Assembly: GCA_902788785.1 (NCBI GenBank)
Contig: CADALT010000003.1
Location: 1-64,000 of the forward strand
DNA from: an uncultured Ruminococcus sp.
Lineage (GTDB): Bacteria; Bacillota; Clostridia; Oscillospirales; Ruminococcaceae
Direction of reading: 5' to 3'
Length of the DNA: 64,000 nt
A program made the translations under genes and the position numbers. Numbering within the stretch: the stretch's first letter is position 1; each line of letters opens with the position of its first letter. The notes under the pieces are model-generated. The model was not told where the DNA came from, did no database searches, and saw only the letters and a list, made by a program, of their open reading frames with translations. Positions 9,086 through 17,362 of the stretch are shown piece by piece.

Positions 9086-9777
9086 GTATAAAAGTTGTGG
9101 TTTTCGATATCGGCGGAACTTTGATGGAATACCGAGATATGCCGAATAGCTGGGTGGACTTCTATCCAAAAGCTTTCGACCATGTAAACGAAAAACTCGC
9201 CCTCGGACTCACCGAGGACGAACTTGAAAAGTCCCGTGAGATCCTGCTGACCTATAATCCCAGACTTCATTACCGTGAGCGAGACTTTTCTCCCGAGCAT
9301 ATCTTTAAAGATGTCACAGCTGACTGGAAAGGCGAGTTTAACATAAATGACGTTATAAATGCGTTCTTTGAGTCCATGAAACTCGTGCCTTACCTCTTCC
9401 CCGAGAGTATAGCCGTGCTTGAAAAACTGCATGAACAAGGCATAAAGACAGCCGCCCTCACAGACGTTGCCTGCGGTATGCCCGATGAGATGCAGATAGG
9501 CTATTTCTCTGATGTGATGCCTTATTTCGATGAGTATGTCTCCTCGGTGAACTGCGGTTACAGAAAACCCTCGTCCGTGGGTCTTGAACGTATTGCGGCT
9601 CGCTTCGGGGCGGATAAGAGCGAAATGATATTCGTAGGCGACGAGGAAAAAGATATAAAAACCGCAGATCGCTTTGGCTGTATATCGGTCCTCATCGACC
9701 GTAAGCACAGCGAAAAAAACTTCGGGCAGGCTCACACGATAACCAAGCTGACCGAACTGTTTTCTATCTTGATATGA
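9082..9777 (+). CDS. HAD-superfamily hydrolase
   Basis: The 231-residue protein has the four HAD motifs: VVFDIGGT near residue 5 (the second Asp of DxD is replaced by Gly), the threonine of AALTD, lysine in YRKPS, and the acidic FVGDEEKDIKTA. The missing second aspartate is common in haloacid-dehalogenase or non-phosphatase members, so a phosphatase activity is not certain. The start ATG at 9082 overlaps the previous stop, with GGAGG at 9070-9074. The substrate is unknown. Confidence 0.85.
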   Translation: MSIKVVVFDIGGTLMEYRDMPNSWVDFYPKAFDHVNEKLALGLTEDELEKSREILLTYNPRLHYRERDFSPEHIFKDVTADWKGEFNINDVINAFFESMKLVPYLFPESIAVLEKLHEQGIKTAALTDVACGMPDEMQIGYFSDVMPYFDEYVSSVNCGYRKPSSVGLERIAARFGADKSEMIFVGDEEKDIKTADRFGCISVLIDRKHSEKNFGQAHTITKLTELFSILI

Positions 9778-9841
9778 TGCACAAAAGAAGCTCTCGGTTT
9801 TGTGGAGACCTACAAAAATCAAATCAAGATGCGAGGTATTA

Positions 9842-9870
9842 TTGATTAGATTGCAGATGTGTGATATAAT
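9842..9870 (+). promoter_or_regulatory. Promoter of the CAP-dockerin gene
   Basis: TTGATT at 9842-9847 and TATAAT at 9865-9870 are separated by 17 bases. An untranslated leader of about 110 bases follows, in which no convincing structure was seen. Confidence 0.65.
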
Positions 9871-9985
9871 TATATATACCTACAAAAGAGGGAGAAGTCT
9901 GTAGGCAGTCATACGGTAAAGAGATATAGTAGATAACATAAAAATTTTCCCATAGACCGACGGCTGCAAAATAGGGGGTAATATT

Positions 9986-12826
9986 GTGAGCAGAAAGATA
10001 TTTTCGTTCATCACAGCCGCTGTACTGATGCTCGGTGCGTCATCGGCAGCTGTGGGCGCACCGTACATTACGGGAATGGCTGTTGCAGCAGCGCAGGAAA
10101 ACGGGCTGTATGATAATAATCTTGTTCAGCCGAGAACACAGGACGAGATACGTGCATATATCAAAGATCATCCTGCAATGTTTATGGATCATAATTTCAT
10201 AGAGGTCGATGGTAAGAAGTATGCACAGACAAAGGAAGTTTCAAAGTTTTCATATTATGCTGACAAGTATGATGTTGAGCCTGTGGTAGAGCCCGGAAAA
10301 TACGCCATCGGCAAGGTCAGCGATGAGTCATTGCAGCACGCTTTGAATGCGCTCAATATCGAACGCTATATCGCAGGACTTGATGAGGTCGCTCTCAGTG
10401 ACGAGTATACCAATTTGTGCCAGACGGGCTCGCTGGTAAATGCAGCCAACGGAATGATATCACATACCCCATCTAAGCCCGAGGGTATGGACGAAAGTAT
10501 GTATAATACAGGCTATACGGGAACAAGTAAAAGTAATATCGCTATGGCGTCCTACAGCTATTCGGGCAGCAGCTCAAGCTATGCCTCATCGGGCTACGGC
10601 ACTCTGACCTATGCTGTGATACATCAGTGGATGTCCGATGCGGACAGCTCAAATATCGACCGTTTGGGACACCGAAGATGGTGCCTTAATCCAGCCATGA
10701 AGTATACGGGCTTTGGCTGTGTGGGCAGTACGAAAAAAGAGCAGCAAGGCTCATTTAATATGACTACGACCCAAAGCTTTACCTCGATGTACAGCTTTGA
10801 TAATTCTTTCGGTGCAAGAAACACATCATATATGGTTGCGTGGCCGGGAGCTAATATGCCTGTGGAGCTTTTTGGCAAAAATGAACCCTGGAGCTTTACA
10901 ACAGGACGGAGCTTTTCTTCGGACACGACAGTCACCCTGACAAGAGCATCAGATAATAAACAGTGGCATTTCAGCTACGGATCATCTGATGACGGATATT
11001 TCAATGTGGATAACCAGGGCTTCGGTCAGGGCGGATGTGTATGCTTCAGACCAAGCGATATTGATGCCTATAATGACGGTGATGTATTTACCGTGCAGAT
11101 AAAGGACGGCAGTTTTACAAAGAATTATCAGGTAAACTTTTTTGCATACCACCATTATACCTCAAAGATAGTCAAGAAAGCTACCTGTACCGAGTACGGT
11201 GTGGAAAAGCTGACCTGTTCTGACTGCGGCGAAAGCTTTGAATACAGGATACCAAAGGTGCCCCACACTATGAAGGAAACCGTTATCCCTCCTACCTGTA
11301 ATGAATCGGGATATACCGAACATAAATGTACAGTCTGCGGTTATGAAAGCTACAAGACCGATTATAAACCCTATCTCGGCCATGACATCAAGACTTCGAC
11401 CGTCAAGCCCACTTGTACAGATATGGGCTATACTTTGCATAAATGCTCACGCTGCGACTATTCATATAAAGATAATTACGTGTCTTCACTAAAACATGAT
11501 TATAAAGCTGTAAAGACAGTCGCACATACCTGTACCGAGGACGGCTATACTCTGATGACCTGTACAAGATGTAAGGATAGCTATAAAGACCATATATTCC
11601 ATGCTCCGGGTCACAGCTATACTGTTAAAGTGATAGCTCCCACCTGCAAGGATAAGGGATATACCGAGAAAAAATGTTCGGTATGCGGCAATATCGTCAA
11701 GGAAAATTACAAAGATATTGATAAGAGCAAGCATAAGTATGTAAAGACGAAGACCGTGCCCCCCACCTGCAAAGATAACGGCTATACCGAGTATAAGTGC
11801 AGTGTCTGCGGTGATGTCAAGAAAGACGATCATACCGATGCAGATGCTAAACTGCATAAGTATACCTCAAATGTTGTCGCACCGACCTGCACAGCGCAGG
11901 GCTATACAGAGTATACCTGTACCGTCTGCGGCGACAGCTATAAGGGCAATTACAGGAACGCCGCAGGACATCATTTCGATGAGGGTACCGTTACTAAGGA
12001 ACCCACCTATGATGCAAAGGGCGAGAAAACATTTACCTGTAAAGATTGCGGCAAGACCTATACAGCGGCTTTGCCTCAGCTGATAAGACCCGACGGAAGT
12101 TCTCTGTCAGATGACAGCCGCACAACTTCAAAACCCGATGAAAGCTCGGCCGTAGGTGACAGCAGCTCGTCCTCAAAGCCCGAAGAAAGCTCGGCTGTAG
12201 GCGACAGCAGCTCATCTTCAAAGCCCGATGACAGTCAGCCCGAGGTCCGCCCTCAGCCCATCTCAGCAGGTACAGTTAAAGTCTCCGAGGACGACAGGAG
12301 CATTACCGTTTCTCCCGAAAAGGATACCGACGGCAGCATAACCTCAGCATATGCGGATATGACCACATTCTCCGATATAAGCGATGAAACTGCCGCTGCC
12401 TGCACAAAGCTCGTCATAAGCGAGGGTGTCACAGCCCTTGACCTTGATGCGGTAATGAAGAAATTCCCCGCACTGACCGAGATAAAACTCCCCAAGACCG
12501 TTGAGGAGATATATACTGTTTCGGCTGATACCTCAAAGGTGAGATTTACCTGCATAGAGAATTCCTTTGCAGATATTTTTGCCAAGTCAAACGGCATCAA
12601 GTCCACATACACCGAGGCTGACCCCGAGTATATCAAAGGCGATGCCAACGGCGATAATGAGATAAATGTCACCGATATCGCAATGATAGCCGCACATATC
12701 AAAGGCATAAAACCTCTGGTCGATGTAAGGTTCATAGCATCTGATGTTAATGGTGACGGAATGCTGAATGTTACCGATATCGCACTCATAGCTTCCCATA
12801 TCAAGGGTATAAAAGCGATCGTATAA
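9986..12826 (+). CDS. Secreted CAP/SCP-domain protein with Cys-rich repeats and dockerin
   Basis: This is a 946-residue secreted protein. The GTG start at 9986 is preceded by GGGGG. A signal peptide covers about residues 1-25 (ends AAVGAP). A CAP domain at about 115-250 has LNIERY, SHTP and LGHRRWCLNP segments. Residues 390-700 hold eight repeats of a C-x9-C-x2-C pattern (e.g. CTEYGVEKLTCSDCG) followed by GH, likely small metal or disulfide modules. A Ser-rich linker follows, then a degenerate BspA-like leucine-rich stretch (about 790-880), and finally a type I dockerin with two calcium loops, DANGDNEINVTD and DVNGDGMLNVTD. The dockerin suggests attachment to a cohesin-bearing scaffold. What the CAP domain does is unknown. 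The gene is monocistronic. Confidence 0.85.
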   Translation: MSRKIFSFITAAVLMLGASSAAVGAPYITGMAVAAAQENGLYDNNLVQPRTQDEIRAYIKDHPAMFMDHNFIEVDGKKYAQTKEVSKFSYYADKYDVEPVVEPGKYAIGKVSDESLQHALNALNIERYIAGLDEVALSDEYTNLCQTGSLVNAANGMISHTPSKPEGMDESMYNTGYTGTSKSNIAMASYSYSGSSSSYASSGYGTLTYAVIHQWMSDADSSNIDRLGHRRWCLNPAMKYTGFGCVGSTKKEQQGSFNMTTTQSFTSMYSFDNSFGARNTSYMVAWPGANMPVELFGKNEPWSFTTGRSFSSDTTVTLTRASDNKQWHFSYGSSDDGYFNVDNQGFGQGGCVCFRPSDIDAYNDGDVFTVQIKDGSFTKNYQVNFFAYHHYTSKIVKKATCTEYGVEKLTCSDCGESFEYRIPKVPHTMKETVIPPTCNESGYTEHKCTVCGYESYKTDYKPYLGHDIKTSTVKPTCTDMGYTLHKCSRCDYSYKDNYVSSLKHDYKAVKTVAHTCTEDGYTLMTCTRCKDSYKDHIFHAPGHSYTVKVIAPTCKDKGYTEKKCSVCGNIVKENYKDIDKSKHKYVKTKTVPPTCKDNGYTEYKCSVCGDVKKDDHTDADAKLHKYTSNVVAPTCTAQGYTEYTCTVCGDSYKGNYRNAAGHHFDEGTVTKEPTYDAKGEKTFTCKDCGKTYTAALPQLIRPDGSSLSDDSRTTSKPDESSAVGDSSSSSKPEESSAVGDSSSSSKPDDSQPEVRPQPISAGTVKVSEDDRSITVSPEKDTDGSITSAYADMTTFSDISDETAAACTKLVISEGVTALDLDAVMKKFPALTEIKLPKTVEEIYTVSADTSKVRFTCIENSFADIFAKSNGIKSTYTEADPEYIKGDANGDNEINVTDIAMIAAHIKGIKPLVDVRFIASDVNGDGMLNVTDIALIASHIKGIKAIV

Positions 12827-12835
12827 AGGCACAAA

Positions 12836-12866
12836 CAAAAAGCAGGGTGATGAGCCCTGCTTTTTT
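12836..12866. terminator. Bidirectional terminator between CAP-dockerin gene and trmK
   Basis: AGCAGGG at 12841-12847 pairs with CCCTGCT at 12855-12861. A T-run follows on the plus strand and an A-run precedes it (T-run on the minus strand), so it can serve both converging genes. Confidence 0.85.
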
Positions 12867-12867
12867 A

Positions 12868-12890
12868 TATATTAAACGACATAAATTTCT
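12868..12890. repeat. Left-end fragment of the palindromic repeat family
   Basis: Twenty-three bases starting TATATTAAACGACATAAA are identical to the left end of the full repeat at 59568-59670. The fragment stops at the trmK stop codon. No right half is present. Confidence 0.5.
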
Positions 12891-13570
12891 TATGTATGTG
12901 AAAGTGAAGTTTCCAGCTCTGCCGCCAGCGCCTGCATCGCACAGGCTGTCTCATGGTCGCCCGATGCCGCCTTGCCCTTCGATGCCGCCGCAAGGCGCTT
13001 TGCCTGCCTGAGAAGATATTCACGTCCATCTTTACTGTCAGGACTGACAAGACCGCAGTATAAATATCTCAGGTCGCAGGCATATGGCGGAGTTTCCCCC
13101 GTGTAATGGGTCTGCATCACCGAGTATACGAACCTTCCGCTTATGCATGGCAGTTCCGCCGTCACCGTGAAGCCGTTCTCGTAGAGCCAGCTTCGCAGGG
13201 TGTCCCATTTGGTCATGGGCTGAAGTACCAGATTTATCGGCGGCACAGCATTTTTCAGCTTCGTACAGCTTTCCAGTATGCGCAAGATGAGCTCGCCGCC
13301 CATACCTGCAATGACGATGTCGCTCAGCCCCTCCAGCGGAACTTTCTCCAGTCCGTCCGAAAGTATGCACCTGACCCTGTCACCCAGTCCGTTCTCAGCG
13401 ATATGCTTGCGTGCGCTGTCCAGCGGCATAGGTGCAGTGTCACAGGCGAGGGCTGTATCGCAAAGCCCCTCCGCCGTCATATAACATGGCAGGTATCCGT
13501 GGTCTGTGCCGATGTCGGCAATATGTCTCCCCACACAGAGCGAAGCGCAGGTCAGTAGCCTTTTATCCAT
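12890..13570 (-). CDS. trmK: tRNA (adenine(22)-N1)-methyltransferase TrmK
   Basis: The 226-residue class I SAM-dependent methyltransferase (COG2384) makes m1A22 in tRNA. The SAM-binding segment HIADIGTDHGYLPCYM lies near residue 16, and VIAGMGGELILRIL with LQPMTKWDTLRSWL are family signatures. The start MDKRLL at 13570 is supported by GGAGGA (13575-13580). The reading frame stays open upstream but there is no reason to extend it. Its 3' end touches a repeat fragment at 12868-12890. Confidence 0.9.
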   Translation of the reverse strand: MDKRLLTCASLCVGRHIADIGTDHGYLPCYMTAEGLCDTALACDTAPMPLDSARKHIAENGLGDRVRCILSDGLEKVPLEGLSDIVIAGMGGELILRILESCTKLKNAVPPINLVLQPMTKWDTLRSWLYENGFTVTAELPCISGRFVYSVMQTHYTGETPPYACDLRYLYCGLVSPDSKDGREYLLRQAKRLAAASKGKAASGDHETACAMQALAAELETSLSHT

Positions 13571-13643
13571 AGTGTCCTCCGATAATATCTTCCGATGATA
13601 TAAATAACAGATGCCGCAGAACCTGCCTGCGGCATCACGATCT

Positions 13644-13853
13644 TTACTGCTTTGATGCAAAGTGAGCATTGAGCTTAGCGACAAGAGCCTCGGGGTCTGT
13701 GCCGTGAACCGCACAAGCCTGTTCGATAGTCTCGCCTCTTGAAGCAGGACAGCCCAGACAGTGCATACCGATCTCCATGAACAGAGGAGCTACGTCAAAA
13801 TCATTGTCCAGGATATCGCCGATAACTGTATCCTTGGTTACTGAATATGCCAT
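13644..13853 (-). CDS. DUF1858 domain protein (redox disulfide type)
   Basis: The 69-residue protein begins MAYSVTKDTVIGDILD and contains MHCLGCPASRGETIEQAC. This C-x2-C motif is typical of DUF1858 proteins linked to hybrid-cluster proteins. AGGAGG is seven bases before the start, behind a promoter at 13891-13919. A redox or metal-cluster role is inferred from the family only. Confidence 0.85.
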   Translation of the reverse strand: MAYSVTKDTVIGDILDNDFDVAPLFMEIGMHCLGCPASRGETIEQACAVHGTDPEALVAKLNAHFASKQ

Positions 13854-13890
13854 TGTTTCAAACCTCCTTTACACGTTTTGCTACAGCTCT

Positions 13891-13919
13891 ATTATAACCT
13901 ATTTTGCAGAAAATTGCAA
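13891..13919 (-). promoter_or_regulatory. Promoter of the DUF1858 gene
   Basis: Read on the minus strand, TTGCAA (13914-13919) and TATAAT (13891-13896) are separated by 17 bases. The site is 38 bases upstream of the gene. Confidence 0.7.
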
Positions 13920-13963
13920 TAGGTAAATTATATTTTTATAGTATACTTTTATTGAACGTACTA

Positions 13964-14566
13964 TTATTCACATTTCTGCCCGTACCATGCGGCTTCGCTC
14001 AGGCGTATATAGTATCCCTGCGGCACTCCGCAGACAGGGCACTGCTCGGGCGCAGACTCGCTTTCCAGTATAAATCCGCAGTTCAGGCAGGTCCAGACCT
14101 CGGTCTTGTCAGACTTATACAGCCTGTCCTTTTCAAGCAGGTCTGCAAAGGCGCTGAAACGTCTTGCGTGCAGGGCTTCTATCTTTGCGATGTTCTCAAA
14201 ATCCCTTGCGATGTCGCCAAAGCCCTCCTCACGGGCTGTCTTTGCAAATTCGGGGTAGATGCTCTCGCTTTCGGCAGATTCATGCTTCGCCGCCTCATGC
14301 AGAAGCTGTGCTATATCATCGGTGACGGTCACAGGGTAGTCGGCGCAGATCTCTATCTCCTGCCCCGAAAGTTCTTTCAGGTGCTCGTAAAATACCTTTG
14401 CATGGGCTTTTTCCTGATCCGCAGTAAATCCGAACTGTGCGGCTATAGCGTAGTGCTGCTGCGCTTTCGTCTTAGCCTGCGCCATATTATAGCGGTTCCT
14501 TGCCTGACTTTCGCCAGCGAATGCACGCATGAGGTTTTCCTTGGTCTTTGAGTTCTTGAATTCCAT
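13964..14566 (-). CDS. Rubrerythrin
   Basis: The 200-residue protein is a non-haem di-iron peroxidase of anaerobes that detoxifies hydrogen peroxide. The N-terminal ferritin-like domain has FAGESQARNRY and the second iron motif in KIEALHARRF. The C-terminal rubredoxin-like domain has CLNCGF and CPVCGVP, the four cysteines for one iron. AGGAGG precedes the ATG. The gene starts 18 bases after ypeB ends, on the same strand, with no visible promoter or terminator between. Both may be on one transcript. Confidence 0.95.
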   Translation of the reverse strand: MEFKNSKTKENLMRAFAGESQARNRYNMAQAKTKAQQHYAIAAQFGFTADQEKAHAKVFYEHLKELSGQEIEICADYPVTVTDDIAQLLHEAAKHESAESESIYPEFAKTAREEGFGDIARDFENIAKIEALHARRFSAFADLLEKDRLYKSDKTEVWTCLNCGFILESESAPEQCPVCGVPQGYYIRLSEAAWYGQKCE

Positions 14567-14584
14567 ATGATCCTCCTTTATATA

Positions 14585-15922
14585 TCAAACGGTCAGTGTA
14601 CCGTTTTGGTTTTCTTCCAGCAGAAGTACCTGTTCTTCGTTGACAGTTTCAGCATTTATATAGACCAGTACCTTTCTGCCGCTGCCCGAGGTGCAGGTGA
14701 ATTCATAGCACAGCACTTCATTTGCGCCGTCTGTGGGTATCACCGCAAGGCGGTGTGTCTGTACCGTCAGTTTTGGCGAGACTTCTTCTTTTGCACGGTT
14801 CACGGGATAAAGCTTGTTTTTATATTCACGCTCATGGTGGTTCACAAGAAAACCCCTGGCATCATACCCCAGTATCTCGCCCGTGTCCATGGCAACGCTT
14901 ACCTTGACTAAGTCGGGGTATATCCTCCTGCCCGTGTCTTCATAGCAGAAATTCACGGTCATCACACCGTTCTGTATCTCGTAGTAGGTCACGTCCATCG
15001 ACTTCATACCCAGGTATCCCAGATAATTCTTTGCATTGGTCAGGGCGGTGTCACGGCTTATTTTTTCGTAGCCCGTATTTCGCATATTGAGAAAATACGA
15101 GATATATCCGCCCTGTTCCGTCACCTCGCAGAACACTCCGCCTTCCTCATCTGAAAATCTCCAACCGGGCATTTTGCCGCCTATGCGTGAAGTCTCGGTC
15201 AGGTCCCCCACATTCATATCCAGCGCCATAGCCGCCTTTTGCAGGCAGTAATCACGGCTGACCTTTTCGGCTTCGGCAGTCATGCGTGGTGTCTGTTCCA
15301 GTATATTGTCTGAGAACGGACCATCGTAAATAAGCTTGGGATAGTTGTCAAATCCGCCCTCGAAATCGGTAAAGCCCTCGGTCACATGGGGCGGTTCTTT
15401 GTCAGCCAGCATACTCTCGTTATTATCAAAAGTCAGCTCGCCGCCGCTTATCTCACCCTCAAGCGTCCATATCTCGTCGCTGAGGGTCTTTGAGAAAGCA
15501 AACAGTTTTGAGATATTGCTGTATTCCTCGGGCGAGAGCTCTTCGCCGTCCATCAGTTTCTTCGAGAGTGACAGCGAGTAGTTGCCCACCTGCGACAGAA
15601 ATTTGTTCGTGTTCTCCAGATCAAGCTGCGCCACAGGCAGCCTTGCAAGCGCCGCCTTAGCAGCGGAAGCCTCCTTGTAAAGGTCTACCGCAAGGCTTTG
15701 CTGTACCTGCCCCGAACCTGCGTAAAGCTGCTTTTCCAATACCGTCGAGAGTTCCTCGCAGGAATGGGCAAGTTCTTCAACGGCGGCAGTGTAGCTGTTG
15801 TTCACCGAGCGCTGCGCCGCCTCGGCACGCTTCATAAGCTTGTAGTTCTTCACTGAAAGCGTAACTATCGCCGCCAGAGGAATCATCCACAGCCGCATCA
15901 GTCTGCGTCTTGTCATGGTCAT
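14585..15922 (-). CDS. ypeB: Germination protein YpeB-like
   Basis: The 445-residue protein has an N-terminal membrane anchor (LMRLWMIPLAAIVTLSVKNY), a long helical region, and C-terminal PepSY-like repeats. This is the arrangement of YpeB, which stabilises the spore cortex-lytic enzyme SleB in Bacillus. Overall similarity is visible in NYSLSLSKKL and SNISKLFAFSKTLSDEIW. sleB, the usual neighbour, is not adjacent. Of three in-frame ATGs (15931, 15928, 15922), 15922 is best spaced from AAAGGA at 15931-15936. A possible sigma-G promoter lies upstream. Confidence 0.85.
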   Translation of the reverse strand: MTMTRRRLMRLWMIPLAAIVTLSVKNYKLMKRAEAAQRSVNNSYTAAVEELAHSCEELSTVLEKQLYAGSGQVQQSLAVDLYKEASAAKAALARLPVAQLDLENTNKFLSQVGNYSLSLSKKLMDGEELSPEEYSNISKLFAFSKTLSDEIWTLEGEISGGELTFDNNESMLADKEPPHVTEGFTDFEGGFDNYPKLIYDGPFSDNILEQTPRMTAEAEKVSRDYCLQKAAMALDMNVGDLTETSRIGGKMPGWRFSDEEGGVFCEVTEQGGYISYFLNMRNTGYEKISRDTALTNAKNYLGYLGMKSMDVTYYEIQNGVMTVNFCYEDTGRRIYPDLVKVSVAMDTGEILGYDARGFLVNHHEREYKNKLYPVNRAKEEVSPKLTVQTHRLAVIPTDGANEVLCYEFTCTSGSGRKVLVYINAETVNEEQVLLLEENQNGTLTV

Positions 15923-15974
15923 CTGCATCATCCTTTCTTCTGCTGTTATCCATGCTGTTTGAAATACATGGTAA

Positions 15975-16004
15975 TAGTCTGCCGAAAAAAAGAGATAATA
16001 TTCA
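15975..16004 (-). promoter_or_regulatory. Candidate sigma-G promoter of ypeB
   Basis: On the minus strand TGAATA (15999-16004) and CAGACTA (15975-15981) are 17 bases apart. The known Bacillus sigma-G consensus is TGAATA and CATACTA, so 12 or 13 of 13 positions agree. A forespore promoter fits the gene, but this was found by eye. Confidence 0.45.
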
Positions 16005-16035
16005 TGGCAAAGTCCCCGATGTTCATAGAAATCGG

Positions 16036-16064
16036 TTGAAATCGCTGTCGGAATGTGTTATAAT
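16036..16064 (+). promoter_or_regulatory. Promoter of the desulfurase-thiI pair
   Basis: TTGAAA at 16036-16041 and TATAAT at 16059-16064 are 17 bases apart, 54 bases before the TTG start of the gene. Confidence 0.7.
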
Positions 16065-16117
16065 AAAATTTATGTTGAATTAAACGAACGTAATAAATAT
16101 GAAAGGAATGACTTCAT

Positions 16118-17248
16118 TTGATCTATCTGGATAATGCTGCGACCACAAGACCCTGCGATGAAGCGAAAGCAGGTGTTGTAAAAGGGCTTGAGACCTTCGG
16201 TAATCCCTCATCGCTGCATAGTTGCGGTCTGGAGGCTGAACTGCTGGTGCGTGATGCAAGGCAGGCTGTGGCAGATAGTCTCAGCTGCCTGCCCGAGGAA
16301 GTATACTTCACCTCCTGTGCCACCGAAAGCAGCAATACCGCCATATTCGGGGCTTATAAGTCACAGGGCAAGCGTCTGCACAGGGTCGTTACCACTACCA
16401 TCGAACACCCTGCCACCGCAAGACCCATGGACGAACTTGAAAGGCTTGGGGTCGAGGTGGTACGTATCGCACCCGATGATAATGGCGAGATAACTCCCGA
16501 AGCTGTCATGGCAGCGGTCAATGATGATACCTTTCTTGTGAGTATTATGATGGTCAATAACGAGACAGGTGCGCTTCTCCCCGTGGATAAGATATTTTCG
16601 GCAGTGCATAGAAAATTCCCGAAGATCATCACCCACTGCGACTGCGTTCAGGGCTATCTGAAATTCCCGATCAAGACTAAAACTCTCGGGGCTGATATGA
16701 TATCGGTCAGCGCCCATAAGATCTGCGGACCCAAGGGCATAGGCGCACTTTATATCCGCAAAGGGCTGCATATACCTGCGCTGCTTATGGGCGGCGGTCA
16801 GGAGAAAGCCCAGCGTTCGGGCACTGAGTCCGTGCCGCTTATCTGCGGTTTCGGCGAAGCTGTAAAGAAGTACAGTAAAGATATTTCAAAGCGTCTTGAA
16901 AAAGCAAGGGCGCTGGAAACTAAGCTTCTGGAACTCTGTGAGAAAAACGGCGGCATCAAGCTCAATTTCACGGGCACAAAATCTCCCTATGTCACCAGTA
17001 TCTCGGTGGACGGGCTGAAGTCCGAGGTGCTGCTGCACTATCTTGAAAAGAAAGATATTTTCGTATCCAGCGGCTCGGCTTGTTCCAAGGGCAAGAAAAG
17101 CGGAGTTCTGGCGGAGTTCGGCATATCTCCCGCAGATATGGATACTACCCTGCGTGTAAGCATCGGTGCGGATACTTCCGAGGACGATCTTATCGCCTTT
17201 GAAGCTGCGATATGTGAAGCCCAGCAGGAACTGGCAAGGCTGAAATAA
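16118..17248 (+). CDS. Cysteine desulfurase, NifS/IscS type
   Basis: The 376-residue PLP enzyme converts cysteine to alanine and passes persulfide sulfur to acceptors. The N-terminus is YLDNAATTRP. The PLP lysine is K201 in SAHKICGPKG and the sulfur-carrying cysteine is C322 in SSGSACSKGKKSG. The start is TTG at 16118, ten bases after GAAAGGA; no in-frame ATG is available. thiI lies 114 bases downstream, the same pairing as nifZ-thiI in Bacillus. Sulfur delivery for 4-thiouridine is therefore the likely job. Confidence 0.93.
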   Translation: MIYLDNAATTRPCDEAKAGVVKGLETFGNPSSLHSCGLEAELLVRDARQAVADSLSCLPEEVYFTSCATESSNTAIFGAYKSQGKRLHRVVTTTIEHPATARPMDELERLGVEVVRIAPDDNGEITPEAVMAAVNDDTFLVSIMMVNNETGALLPVDKIFSAVHRKFPKIITHCDCVQGYLKFPIKTKTLGADMISVSAHKICGPKGIGALYIRKGLHIPALLMGGGQEKAQRSGTESVPLICGFGEAVKKYSKDISKRLEKARALETKLLELCEKNGGIKLNFTGTKSPYVTSISVDGLKSEVLLHYLEKKDIFVSSGSACSKGKKSGVLAEFGISPADMDTTLRVSIGADTSEDDLIAFEAAICEAQQELARLK

Positions 17249-17362
17249 GTGTAAACATATGTTTTATACTATTATAATAGAGAATGTTAACAGTACGTAT
17301 ACAAAATGTAAAAGATCAGAGCTGACGGTCTTTGACAAAATTTTCAAGGAGGAAAGGTTATA

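Noticed and set aside
8698-9822. 374-codon minus-strand ORF opposite the glycosylase and HAD genes
   Set aside because: The plus-strand genes have clear motifs, ribosome sites and overlap-coupled starts. The antisense frame has none.
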